Assembly (NCBI GenBank): GCA_002477475.1
Contig: DLPX01000028.1
Coordinates: 878 to 52,117, forward strand
From: Proteobacteria bacterium UBA7447
GTDB lineage: Bacteria; Pseudomonadota; Gammaproteobacteria; Arenicellales; UBA868
DNA: 51,240 nucleotides
Reading direction: 5' to 3'
The number at the start of each line of letters is the position of its first letter. Positions within the stretch are counted from its first letter, which is position 1. The notes under the pieces are model-generated. The model searched no databases and was not told where the DNA came from. It saw nothing but the letters and a program-made list of their open reading frames with translations. Positions 44,742-51,240 of the stretch are shown here, piece by piece. A program made the translations under genes and the position numbers.

Positions 44742-45329
44742 ATGACAGCGTGGATCAGGATGATTGAGGATCAGGATGCAGATCCTGGGTTGTTGGAGGT
44801 ACTGAAGCTTGCCCGCACGCCGCACGGGACGGTCGACAACGTAATGCGCGTTCATTCGTTGCGACCCAACACTATGAAAGGGCATGTGATCCTTTATCGT
44901 GCTGCCCTGCATGATGATGCCAACACACTTCCCATGTGGCTTCAGGAAGTAATAGGCTCCTACGTCTCTTTGCTGAACGACTGTCATTATTCCTATGCAA
45001 ACCACTGGGCAAATGCCAAGCATCTTTTGGGTGATGATGCGAAGGCTGATGCCGCAGAGAGCGCTCTTAAGAATAGAAAGCCAGAGGACGCTTTCGATGG
45101 CAAGACGCTGGCGTTGTTACGTTATGCACAGAAGCTGACGCTGACGCCGGGAGAAATGGTGCAAGATGATGTGACCGCGCTGACCGATGCAGGGGTTGAT
45201 GACGGAGAAATACTGGAGGCCAATCAGATTATCGGCTACTTCAACTACGTCAACCGATGTCTTAACGGCTTGGGCGTGACCACTGAAGGAGATATCGTGG
45301 GGTACTACAGTTCCAGTGATTCAGCCTGA
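44742..45329 (+). CDS. AhpD/carboxymuconolactone-decarboxylase-like protein with altered CxxC
   Basis: A 195-residue all-helical protein. The N-terminal half resembles peroxidase-related AhpD-fold proteins: VSLLNDCHYSYANHW has the first active-site Cys (Cys81) and a His (His88), but the second Cys is replaced by Ser84. Without the CxxC pair a normal AhpD peroxidase cycle is unlikely, so it may use a single Cys, an external thiol, or have lost redox activity. It is 17 bases ahead of the NicX/M29-like gene, indicating an operon. Confidence 0.85.
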   Translation: MTAWIRMIEDQDADPGLLEVLKLARTPHGTVDNVMRVHSLRPNTMKGHVILYRAALHDDANTLPMWLQEVIGSYVSLLNDCHYSYANHWANAKHLLGDDAKADAAESALKNRKPEDAFDGKTLALLRYAQKLTLTPGEMVQDDVTALTDAGVDDGEILEANQIIGYFNYVNRCLNGLGVTTEGDIVGYYSSSDSA

Positions 45330-45346
45330 CGCGTTGGGAGCACATT

Positions 45347-46444
45347 TTGACTAATTTCGATAACCCGCACGGCCAGGGCCTGGCCAATATGTTGGAGGGT
45401 GCGGTCACTATCCCGCCAGGAGCAAGCGTGCTGGTCGCTTATGAAGATGCATCGCTGGGCTGGTATGACGTGGAACTTAAAGACCGAGTGATCGAGTATT
45501 GCCGGGAAATACTGAGTGTCAAGGTCGACTCCGTGGAGGTTGGGCTTCCCGCCAACACGCCGTCTGCCCCGTTGGAAGAAAAGCTTCAGGAGAAAAGATT
45601 CGACTGGATCATCTTTCTTGCCCGTCTGGGAGACCAGGGTCGTTTTGATGAGGATCACGATGGACCTCGCAAACTGATGGTCTACACGCGCCGATTCTCG
45701 CAGTTGGCGAGCACTTTTGGCACGGTCCCTCAAAATGCCATGATCACATTGAAAAAGGTGGTCGATGATCTAATCAATAACGCAACAAGCATCACGATAA
45801 CCTGCCCTCATGGCACAAAATTGATCGGCAAACCAAACCCGAAAGTTTCGAAGACAGGCGAAAGCAAAGACGGACAAACATTAGACGATGCGAGCAAGGA
45901 CGTCACGGTTGTCAGGTTTCCCGCAGCGGTCAGCACGCCTGTTTCTGCCAAAACCTTTTCCGGCCAGGTCGTATTGAGACAGGGGCTTACCTCGACCGGC
46001 TCAAAGGTTTATGACCCGCCGAACCTGCCGATTGCCTCGCAGGTCGTGGCGCATGTGACTCGGGGGCGGATTGAGCGATTTGATGGACCTGACGAAGACG
46101 CCGAAGCGGTGCGCGCGCACTACGAAAGAGTGGCGCGCCTTTTTGGGATTGAGCCGATGTTTGTCGACTCATGGCACCAGGGTCTGCATCCAGGAACAGA
46201 TACCAGCCCGATGCCCGAAGAGGATCTGTGTCTTTGGGGCGAAACTCTGTTCACCAGCCCTCAATACCTTCACTTTCATACCTGCGGAGAATATCCGCCC
46301 GGTGAGATCTGCTGGATGGTTGAGTCGCCGACCGTAGAGCTGGACGGTCGCAACCTTTATGAAAACGGGCGCATACAGGTGGAGGCTTTTGAGGTCTTTA
46401 GATCCTGTCTGGATCAGCACCCTGAATTGCGGGCACTTTTTTAG
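45347..46444 (+). CDS. M29 aminopeptidase / NicX-like metalloenzyme
   Basis: A 365-residue protein of the family that includes M29 leucyl aminopeptidases and the iron-dependent 2,5-dihydroxypyridine 5,6-dioxygenase NicX. The C-terminal metal region is seen in SWHQGLHPGTD and YLHFHTCGE, whose His residues are the likely ligands. The N-terminal half (VLVAYEDASLGWYDVELKDR) is the substrate-side domain. Start TTG 45347 has TGGGAG 6 bases upstream. Between the two possibilities, the LHFHTCG motif and catabolic neighbours favour a NicX-like role in ring or amine breakdown, but this is an inference. Confidence 0.8.
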   Translation: MTNFDNPHGQGLANMLEGAVTIPPGASVLVAYEDASLGWYDVELKDRVIEYCREILSVKVDSVEVGLPANTPSAPLEEKLQEKRFDWIIFLARLGDQGRFDEDHDGPRKLMVYTRRFSQLASTFGTVPQNAMITLKKVVDDLINNATSITITCPHGTKLIGKPNPKVSKTGESKDGQTLDDASKDVTVVRFPAAVSTPVSAKTFSGQVVLRQGLTSTGSKVYDPPNLPIASQVVAHVTRGRIERFDGPDEDAEAVRAHYERVARLFGIEPMFVDSWHQGLHPGTDTSPMPEEDLCLWGETLFTSPQYLHFHTCGEYPPGEICWMVESPTVELDGRNLYENGRIQVEAFEVFRSCLDQHPELRALF

Positions 46445-46486
46445 TATTACCCAGGGTCAGTGGGGCAGTGACGCGGTCCCCGTAAT

Positions 46487-46795
46487 TCAGGCGGGAGTCT
46501 TTGAGTAGATGTTCAGGTATTTAAGGCAGATCACTCTCAAGCAGGAAGCGAGATTCTTGTCGTTGGCGACAAGACACTGATCCGCAATTTCCTGAATGAT
46601 ACCGTTAACGCTCATTTTTTGGTCGTGAGCGATCTCGTCGAGCACGTTCCAGAACGCGCGTTCAAGGCGCAAGGTTGTGGACTGACCATGGATGCGCAGG
46701 CTGCGTTTCTCGGGAATGAATTCGTTAATCTGCTCCGTTGTGCACGCATTGAACATATGTGCCAGTGCGCTGTCTGATTCGATAAAGATGGACAC
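46487..46795 (-). CDS. Ribbon-helix-helix DNA-binding protein
   Basis: A 102-residue regulator of the ribbon-helix-helix type. The predicted ribbon strand is RSLRIHGQSTTLRLE, followed by helices FWNVLDEIAHDQ and SVNGIIQEIADQ, then ASCLRVICLKYL. It would bind DNA as a dimer of dimers. I choose GTG 46795 because GGGGGAT precedes it by 6 bases; the longer frame begins inside the CCATCAT repeats. It is divergent from the sulfur cluster, and its own upstream region contains those repeats, so autoregulation and control of the cluster are probable. Confidence 0.75.
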   Translation of the reverse strand: MSIFIESDSALAHMFNACTTEQINEFIPEKRSLRIHGQSTTLRLERAFWNVLDEIAHDQKMSVNGIIQEIADQCLVANDKNLASCLRVICLKYLNIYSKTPA

Positions 46796-46848
46796 AACGA
46801 ATCCCCCGTACGGTGTAAGCAATAAATACCACCTGCTTCGGCTGATTA

Positions 46849-46900
46849 TAGCCATCATAAAAACTTTCAGCCATCATTCAGCCATCATTCAACCATCATA
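46849..46900. repeat. Four CCATCAT repeats, three in 11-base phase: candidate operator
   Basis: Copies of an 11-base unit with the core CCATCAT lie at 46849-46859, 46868-46878, 46879-46889 and 46890-46900, starts 19, 11 and 11 bases apart. Eleven bases is about one helical turn, so a repeating protein would bind on one face of DNA. The array is between the ribbon-helix-helix gene and the first YeeE/YedE gene and lies 39 bases before the latter's start. Confidence 0.6.
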
Positions 46901-46939
46901 AGAAGCAGTTTGTGAATCTGAGATAAATATTCACCGTTA

Positions 46940-47434
46940 ATGGAACTGTTCAGAAAGACACTTGATCCCGTGATCGCCTTATCCGCGATTGCTGTGCTGG
47001 ATATTTTTCTTTTTCTGATTGTCGGTGCCTGGACAGTGGGCGGCGGCGAGACAATGATGACGGGCCTCATCGCCCAATTCATTTTGGGCGATACGATCGA
47101 CCGTATCCCTTTTTGGCATGAGGTCTTTAAACCGGACGCGGGCTACTGGAAGATCTACATCTCCCTGGGGATGTTGTTTGGCGCCATCGTCGGAGCTGTT
47201 GCCAGCAAAGAATTCTTCTGGCGCTTTCCCAAGCGCCTTTCTGAGTGGGTCATGATCACGGTCGGTGGATTATTGATGGGCATCGGTATCCGCCTTGCAT
47301 TTGTCTGCAACGTAAGCACCTTTTTTGGGTTGACGCCGGAGCTAAATTTGGGGGGATACCTGGCTATCAGCGGAATTCTGGCTGGCGCCTGGTTTGGCTC
47401 GCTCATCTATAAACGTGTGCTGGAGGGCGGTTGA
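46940..47434 (+). CDS. YeeE/YedE-family sulfur transport half-protein (first)
   Basis: A 164-residue membrane protein with about four helices and the YeeE/YedE segments GGLLMGIGIRLAFVCNVSTFF (a Cys in the membrane, CNVST) and LAISGILAGAWFG. The full-length relatives (TsuA, a thiosulfate transporter) have twice as many helices, so this and the next gene look like separate halves. It overlaps the next gene by one base. Likely role: import of thiosulfate or another sulfane-sulfur compound. Confidence 0.85.
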   Translation: MELFRKTLDPVIALSAIAVLDIFLFLIVGAWTVGGGETMMTGLIAQFILGDTIDRIPFWHEVFKPDAGYWKIYISLGMLFGAIVGAVASKEFFWRFPKRLSEWVMITVGGLLMGIGIRLAFVCNVSTFFGLTPELNLGGYLAISGILAGAWFGSLIYKRVLEGG

Positions 47435-48024
47435 TGTCTGCGCTTGCTGAGTGTCTTGTGGCTTTTGTTTTCGGCTCAGTGGTGGGGCTACTGGTACAGC
47501 GCTCCCGGTTCTGTAATACGGCAGCGCTTCGCGATGCCATGCTTTTCAAGACATTCCGCAATACCAAAGCGCTGCTGGTTGCGATGATGATCCTGACGAT
47601 CGGGTTTACCGCGTTCATCTCCATTGGCGCAGGCAATCCGATGCGCTTTGATGTCGGGGTCAATCAGATTCTCGGGTTGTTTCTGTTTGGAACAGGCATG
47701 GTGCTGGCAGGAGCCTGCACGGTGTCGACGTGGGTCAAGGCCGGGGAGGGGAATTTCGGCGCCATATGGGCGTTGATCTTCACTTTCGTGGGCATGTTCC
47801 TGTTCTCTCTGATTTGGTCCTACATCTATTGGCCTCCGGCGCCATCGGCGATGACCGGTGAGTTGTCGGTAGAGCGACTGCAGTTTGGCTTCTCCAACGC
47901 AGAGACTTTGCAGGAGAAGACCGGCATCCCGGCGATTTTCTTCGGCATTATTCAGGCCGCGGTGCTGTATGGGCTGTACCGGGCGATCAAGCGTCGGGAA
48001 GCGGCTTCGGCCGCGACTAGCTGA
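47434..48024 (+). CDS. YeeE/YedE-family sulfur transport half-protein (second)
   Basis: A 197-residue membrane protein carrying two signature motifs of the family, RSRFCNTAALRDAM near the N-terminus and VLAGACTVSTWVKAGEG in the middle. In TsuA, cysteines in such loops relay thiosulfate. ATG 47434 overlaps the TGA of the first half, so the two are made together. A TusA-like gene follows, as with known TsuA-TsuB pairs. Confidence 0.88.
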   Translation: MSALAECLVAFVFGSVVGLLVQRSRFCNTAALRDAMLFKTFRNTKALLVAMMILTIGFTAFISIGAGNPMRFDVGVNQILGLFLFGTGMVLAGACTVSTWVKAGEGNFGAIWALIFTFVGMFLFSLIWSYIYWPPAPSAMTGELSVERLQFGFSNAETLQEKTGIPAIFFGIIQAAVLYGLYRAIKRREAASAATS

Positions 48025-48155
48025 GGTCGCCAGGTATTCGGCAGATGGCAAACAGTATGGAGCTCGGAAAACAAGCGCAGCCACGACGCATTGGGGCCGC
48101 CGAAATCAACGGGTAGCCTCTTTAATTTGGTCAGGTCAACGATTGAGGATTGACG

Positions 48156-48467
48156 ATGGGTTTATTTGGAAAGAAAAAAGACTCAGCAGCAGGACAGGAT
48201 AACGGCAGTGTATCGGTCGCGCTGAGGGATGGCTCATCCGTCACCGTCACGGCAACTGTTGACTGCATCGGGGATTCGTGCCCAAGACCACAGCTAATGA
48301 CACGAAAAGCCGTCGGCTCAGCCGGCGCCGGAGATGTGGTTGCGGTGCTTATTGATAACCCGACCTCCATGGAAGCGATTCCGCCCATGTGTCCCGAAAT
48401 CGGTGCAACGCATGTCGAGACTCTGCGCCAGGACCGGGGATGGCAGGTCCTGGTTCGCAAGGATTAA
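48156..48467 (+). CDS. TusA-like sulfur carrier protein
   Basis: A 103-residue protein. After a charged, flexible start (MGLFGKKKDSA) it has a TusA fold with VDCIGDSCPRPQLMTRKAV; the CPxP motif Cys is the persulfide-carrying residue. The upstream ATG is preceded by GAGGA. TusA-like proteins collect sulfane sulfur and hand it to DsrE-type or rhodanese partners; both classes are encoded downstream. Confidence 0.87.
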   Translation: MGLFGKKKDSAAGQDNGSVSVALRDGSSVTVTATVDCIGDSCPRPQLMTRKAVGSAGAGDVVAVLIDNPTSMEAIPPMCPEIGATHVETLRQDRGWQVLVRKD

Positions 48468-48523
48468 TCACTCATGTTCATGATTCAACCGAGAACACAA
48501 AACGCAAAGATGCAAGGCCTCGA

Positions 48524-48748
48524 GTGTTGCAGGAAGTTCTTGGGGTGACCGCCGGGCGTCAGTTTGCCGTGCTGGTGCTGCTGATTGTTCTCGGCGGGGC
48601 GGCAGCCTTTTTCCATCTTGCGAGCGCTGCGCCTGCGAGTCTGCGGTTCAGCCAGAACGGCGCGCCGTTTTACGCACACAGTGTCCAACATCCCGAATCC
48701 GGCAAGTGTCTCTCCACCCGGGAACTTGTCCAGCATTTTCTCAATTAG
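48524..48748 (+). CDS. Small membrane-anchored protein of the sulfur cluster
   Basis: From GTG 48524, preceded by CAAGG, the frame gives about 74 residues: a short N-terminus, one hydrophobic segment (FAVLVLLIVLGGAAAFFHLA) and an exported tail ending GKCLSTRELVQHFLN with a single Cys. The frame is open farther upstream, but that part lies in unlikely sequence. No family is recognised. The location and the solitary Cys suggest a role in sulfur handling at the periplasmic face. Confidence 0.55.
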   Translation: MLQEVLGVTAGRQFAVLVLLIVLGGAAAFFHLASAAPASLRFSQNGAPFYAHSVQHPESGKCLSTRELVQHFLN

Positions 48749-48750
48749 CC

Positions 48751-48840
48751 ATGGATATTCTTCTTATTATTCACCTTTGTGCGTTTGTCGCTGCGTTCTA
48801 TTTCTTCGCTCTGTCCATCATCGGACGCACGTTTAAGTGA
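48751..48840 (+). CDS. 29-residue membrane protein
   Basis: ATG 48751 opens a 30-codon frame ending at TGA 48838-48840. The peptide is almost wholly a membrane span (ILLIIHLCAFVAAFYFFAL) with a basic end (GRTFK), giving a clear inside-positive pattern. It starts 2 bases after the previous gene's stop and its stop overlaps the GTG of the next gene (GTGA). Its fit in the operon with no gaps makes it believable. It contains one Cys. Confidence 0.65.
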   Translation: MDILLIIHLCAFVAAFYFFALSIIGRTFK

Positions 48841-49103
48841 ATAGAGCCGGAGTCATTTTCTGCGTCGCCTCTATTGCGCTGTCGCTCGCACTGGTGATGG
48901 CCTTAATGCCCTCAGCCATGGTGCCTGCATCAGTGGCGGCGGATGCGGCAACGTGCAAGACGCTTGAGGATGACATTGAAGTTGAACTCTCGGGTGTGCT
49001 GGAAGGCGTCAGCATGTATGACCTGTTGAGTCATTATCTTGAGAATCCTCCTACCCTGCAGGCAGGTGCAGCGGCGAGGGTGCGACAGTTCGGCGGTTGT
49101 TGA
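48837..49103 (+). CDS. Small exported protein with two Cys
   Basis: An 88-residue protein starting at GTG 48837, overlapping the 29-residue gene by 4 bases. The signal sequence is VIFCVASIALSLALVMALM with cleavage likely near SVAA-DA. The mature part, about 55 residues, has ATCKTLEDDIEVE and ends FGGC. The two mature cysteines could form a disulfide or hold sulfur. No family is recognised. Confidence 0.65.
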   Translation: MNRAGVIFCVASIALSLALVMALMPSAMVPASVAADAATCKTLEDDIEVELSGVLEGVSMYDLLSHYLENPPTLQAGAAARVRQFGGC

Positions 49104-49126
49104 GTCGGTGAGGAGTTGAGTCGAGC

Positions 49127-49717
49127 ATGAAAACAGGATCGTGCCATCTCCTCGCGACTGTTGTTATCACGCTTATCGCGGGCCTAGCGTTTGTAAAGTC
49201 GCACACCATCCTGGCCGATGATTTGATTCCCACAGTCTCGTCTCTCAATGCTACCGCAGAGGTCGTGTTCGTAGATGCGGGTGCTGTCGCGGCGTGCCTT
49301 AAGGCTGCGCGCGCTGGCGCATTATGTCTTTCGCTCGATCGCGTTTTGAACCCATCAGGCCGCCTTGCCAATATGAGGGATGTCCGTTGGTTGCTAGGAA
49401 GTTATGGTTTAACAGGCGATGAGCAGGTCGTCATCTACGCAGATGACGAAAAAACCCGGGATGCCATGGCGGCGGTCTTTTATCTTGCTGGCCAGGATCG
49501 GGTCGGTCGATTAATAAATAGTGCTCAGGTCGATTTGACCGGAAAAGGGGTAGCGGGCGCTCTCAGTCGGCGGGTGCTTTTCGTTGGGAACGTTCGGCTG
49601 GAAAACCTGCAGCCAGCACCCTTTGGGCGAGTTTCATCGGCACAACTGGCCGAGTTTGTAAGCCACCTCAATCGGGATCCGGGTGCGCTCTTTATGTGGC
49701 CGGTGGGGTATCTCTGA
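49127..49717 (+). CDS. Exported rhodanese-fold protein lacking the catalytic Cys
   Basis: A 196-residue protein with a signal peptide (cleavage likely after HTILA) and a degenerate rhodanese layout: the segment AEVVFVDAGAVAACL, the helix DVRWLLGSYGL, then GDEQVVIYADDEKTRDAMAA and VFYLAGQDRVGRL. The loop that normally carries the persulfide Cys after VVIY has Ala-Asp, so it cannot be a normal sulfurtransferase. Cys residues elsewhere (AACLKAARAGALCL) may be functional. Its stop overlaps the next ATG by one base. Confidence 0.7.
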   Translation: MKTGSCHLLATVVITLIAGLAFVKSHTILADDLIPTVSSLNATAEVVFVDAGAVAACLKAARAGALCLSLDRVLNPSGRLANMRDVRWLLGSYGLTGDEQVVIYADDEKTRDAMAAVFYLAGQDRVGRLINSAQVDLTGKGVAGALSRRVLFVGNVRLENLQPAPFGRVSSAQLAEFVSHLNRDPGALFMWPVGYL

Positions 49718-50001
49718 TGCTGCTCATCACAGTCACACGGCCGGATAGCGAAAAAATTCTCAGAAACATGCTGCACGCTTGCTCTCGCAAAGCATGCGCG
49801 GTTTCCGTGTTCTTCACCGGCCAGGGGGTGCATTCGCTTGCGAATCAGGATGTTCTGACTGCTCTGGCCGAAACGTCTGAAGCAGTGGCTTGCGCCGAAT
49901 CCTGGAAAGAATTTTTTGAACATGATTGTCCCGTCACTTCGGGCAGTCAGACTGATCACAGTCGCCTGATCGGTGAGGCGGCACAGGTAGTGAGTCTGTA
50001 G
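49717..50001 (+). CDS. DsrE-like sulfur relay protein (first)
   Basis: A 94-residue protein with DsrE/F-like features: an N-terminal strand LLITVTRPD, helix EKILRNMLHAC, strand AVSVFFTGQGVHSL, and a Cys (Cys59, VACAESW) at the position typical of the sulfur-carrying Cys in DsrE-family proteins. Cys22, Cys27 and Cys71 are extra. The ATG overlaps the upstream stop. Confidence 0.65.
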   Translation: MLLITVTRPDSEKILRNMLHACSRKACAVSVFFTGQGVHSLANQDVLTALAETSEAVACAESWKEFFEHDCPVTSGSQTDHSRLIGEAAQVVSL

Positions 50002-50007
50002 TTGACG

Positions 50008-50283
50008 ATGACGGCCACAAAGAAAATTCTGGTGATGGCGCGCGATGATGCCGAGGAAGCAATGCGGGTTGCGGCCGGGCTGACCATCTTCGGACATGAG
50101 GTGCGTTTTCTCTTTGCCGATGAGTTTGAAGTGACACCCCGTTTTGAAGAGAACGCGGAACTGCTGGAACTGGCAGACGTGGATGAGATCACGACTTTGG
50201 TGCCTTTCGCTGAGTGCGAGCAAGTCTCTGCGGATCAAGCAGCGATGTTTCTGGCGGAAGCCGATGTAACGTTGGTGCTGTAG
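50008..50283 (+). CDS. DsrE-like protein (second)
   Basis: A 91-residue protein with a DsrE/F-like sequence: KKILVMARDDAEEAMRVAAG, a strand VRFLFADEFEV, a helix ELLELADVDEI and a Cys at 70 (FAECEQV). The start is ATG 50008; a TTG two codons earlier is possible. The pairing with the previous DsrE-like gene recalls TusC/TusD or DsrE/DsrF complexes, but no TusB is clearly recognised. Confidence 0.65.
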   Translation: MTATKKILVMARDDAEEAMRVAAGLTIFGHEVRFLFADEFEVTPRFEENAELLELADVDEITTLVPFAECEQVSADQAAMFLAEADVTLVL

Positions 50284-50313
50284 ATCGATGAGCATATTTA
50301 CAGGAACAGGCGG

Positions 50314-50502
50314 ATGAAGAAGGTCGTATTGCTGGTACGCGGTCAGCATCGCACGAGCAATACGCTCGGTAGCGTGGTCGACGCTTTGAGGCGAACCGAG
50401 GACGTGGTGGAGATTGAGTTTGACAGTCTTGGCGATGATGCCGAGGCATGGGATGGGGCTTTGGCTCAGATTCTTGAGTCGGAGCAGTGTGTGTGTATCT
50501 AG
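50314..50502 (+). CDS. 62-residue protein of the sulfur cluster
   Basis: A small protein MKKVVLLVRGQHRTSN... with a Rossmann-like strand-helix start, an acidic middle (DSLGDDAEAW) and a C-terminal SEQCVCI with two Cys. The length is below that of DsrH/TusB (about 95-100), so I leave it unassigned. AGGAAC precedes it. A 9-codon frame beginning at ATG 50288 ends with its TGA overlapping this ATG, which could couple translation. Confidence 0.5.
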   Translation: MKKVVLLVRGQHRTSNTLGSVVDALRRTEDVVEIEFDSLGDDAEAWDGALAQILESEQCVCI

Positions 50503-50527
50503 TCTTCCAAAGGGGGAGAAAACTGAA

Positions 50528-51240
50528 ATGAAGCGAAAAATGATGAGTATAGTGACGTGGTTAAGTGGCGCGGTCACCTGTGCCTTCGCGGCCTCAGCAA
50601 TGGCGGCACAACCTCTGGTAGATGTCGCGTGGATCAAGGAGCATTCCTGCGATCCGAATGTCCGGGTCTTGGATATCCGGAACAAGTGGGATGGTTCTCG
50701 AAAAGGGGACTATCAGAAAGGACATATTCCCTGTGCGATCTACTCGGATTATTCATCCGCTGGTTGGCGTGCCAAAGTAGACAACACGCCCGGCCAGATG
50801 TCTCCAGTTGCAAAACTTGAAGAGCTTATTGGCGGTCTGGGTGTCTCCAATGACAATCATGTGGTCATCTACAGCCGGGGCACGAACGCTCTGGATATGG
50901 GCAGCGCGACTCGGGTGTACTGGACGTTCAAAGCGCTTGGTCACGATGAAGTCTCCATTCTGAATGGCGGTTACTTTGGCTATATTGCCGATGAGAAAAA
51001 CCCGGTTGAAAAGGGCACCCATAAAGCCATGCCGGCCAAATTTACCGCCGATCTGCAGGAAGACATGATCCCGTCGAAGGACGATATCGCTGCAGCCTCG
51101 AGTTCAGGAGGGGTCACCGTTGACCTGCGACCCGCCCACCAATACCTCGGCATCAACAAGCATCCCAAGGCTTCGCGCTATGGAACCATTCCAGGTTCGG
51201 TCAATCTTCCCGAGAGCTGGTTAACTGTTAATGGCGGAAG
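50528..51240 (+). CDS. Exported tandem-rhodanese sulfurtransferase, 3' truncated by window
   Basis: 237 complete residues are visible before the window ends. The signal peptide (LSGAVTCAFAASAMA-AQ) is followed by a first rhodanese domain: VRVLDIRNKWD, GHIPCAIYSDY, then HVVIYSRGTNALDMGSATRVY and FKALGHDEVSILNGGY. Ser116 replaces the catalytic Cys, so this first domain is inactive, as is common in tandem rhodaneses where the second domain is catalytic. The second domain begins near VTVDLRPAHQYLG and continues past the window end. A GGGGGA-type ribosome site lies near 50513. Confidence 0.85.
   Translation, partial: MKRKMMSIVTWLSGAVTCAFAASAMAAQPLVDVAWIKEHSCDPNVRVLDIRNKWDGSRKGDYQKGHIPCAIYSDYSSAGWRAKVDNTPGQMSPVAKLEELIGGLGVSNDNHVVIYSRGTNALDMGSATRVYWTFKALGHDEVSILNGGYFGYIADEKNPVEKGTHKAMPAKFTADLQEDMIPSKDDIAAASSSGGVTVDLRPAHQYLGINKHPKASRYGTIPGSVNLPESWLTVNGG

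Noticed and set aside
46849..46900. Short repeats as a CRISPR array
   Set aside because: Units are only 11 bases with no spacers of 30 or so bases and no cas genes; helical phasing fits an operator better.
46940..48024. A frameshifted single YeeE/YedE gene
   Set aside because: The two frames overlap as TGATG with proper starts and stops and each has its own motif; split YeeE/YedE proteins are common, so two genes are more likely than an error.
49525..50685. Long open frame (386 codons) on the minus strand across the sulfur cluster
   Set aside because: It is antisense to six closely packed plus-strand frames with ribosome sites and coupled starts, and its protein is rich in His, Arg and Cys without any domain, typical of a shadow frame.

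Overview
This window is chromosomal DNA from a Gram-negative, aerobic bacterium, most likely a marine Pseudomonadota (gamma- or alphaproteobacterium; I cannot fix the class from sequence alone). Supporting signs are an RND efflux pump, periplasmic binding-protein ABC transporters, Tat and Sec signal peptides, lipoboxes, Shine-Dalgarno motifs of AAGGAG type, and a CRY-DASH/SDR pair plus a CIA30/DCC/chalcone-isomerase-like/Trp-rich gene set of a kind often seen in marine bacteria. Several genes appear to use TTG or GTG starts. I see no rRNA, tRNA, insertion sequence, integrase or CRISPR array.

Layout. 1-1446: tail of an unknown gene, a SnoaL-like gene and a 5'-truncated D-2-hydroxyacid dehydrogenase remnant. 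1527-7092: glpD, a CaiB/BaiF CoA-transferase, then CRY-DASH (minus) divergent from an SDR and a secreted histidine phosphatase. 7140-11341: an OYE/FAD oxidoreductase related to N-demethylases, a CurA-type reductase and an EamA exporter. 11605-13267: cobalt-type nitrile hydratase alpha, beta and activator. 13537-16483: a secreted protein, an AlkB-like membrane hydroxylase and a 2-hydroxyacid dehydrogenase. 16638-22780: a 2-oxoglutarate/Fe(II) oxygenase convergent with a complete Opp/Dpp-type ABC operon. 22997-27298: RND pump and adaptor. 27425-30271: SnoaL-like gene, then CIA30, DCC, chalcone-isomerase-like and Trp-rich genes. 30283-31767: methyltransferase, cupin, a 25-residue membrane peptide.

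31840-46444 is a dense catabolic/uptake island: an EthD-like protein divergent from a Rieske oxygenase with a Glu bridge; a second Opp-type transporter with a Tat-exported binding protein and a fused double ATPase; a second Rieske oxygenase; an amino-acid-type binding protein; a creatininase-family amidohydrolase; a lipobox-bearing permease; a second 2OG oxygenase paralogous to the first; a GST; an AhpD-like protein and a NicX/M29-like metalloenzyme. Together they suggest uptake and oxidative dismantling of small N-containing compounds (quaternary or N-methylated amines, modified amino acids, heterocycles). The substrate is an inference.

46487-51240 is a sulfur-trafficking cluster headed by a ribbon-helix-helix regulator whose upstream region carries helical-phase CCATCAT repeats: two YeeE/YedE half-transporters, a TusA-like carrier, three very small membrane or exported proteins (one of 29 residues), a rhodanese-fold protein without a catalytic Cys, two DsrE-like proteins, a 62-residue protein and an exported tandem rhodanese running off the window. 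It is the best candidate here for an incompletely described system.
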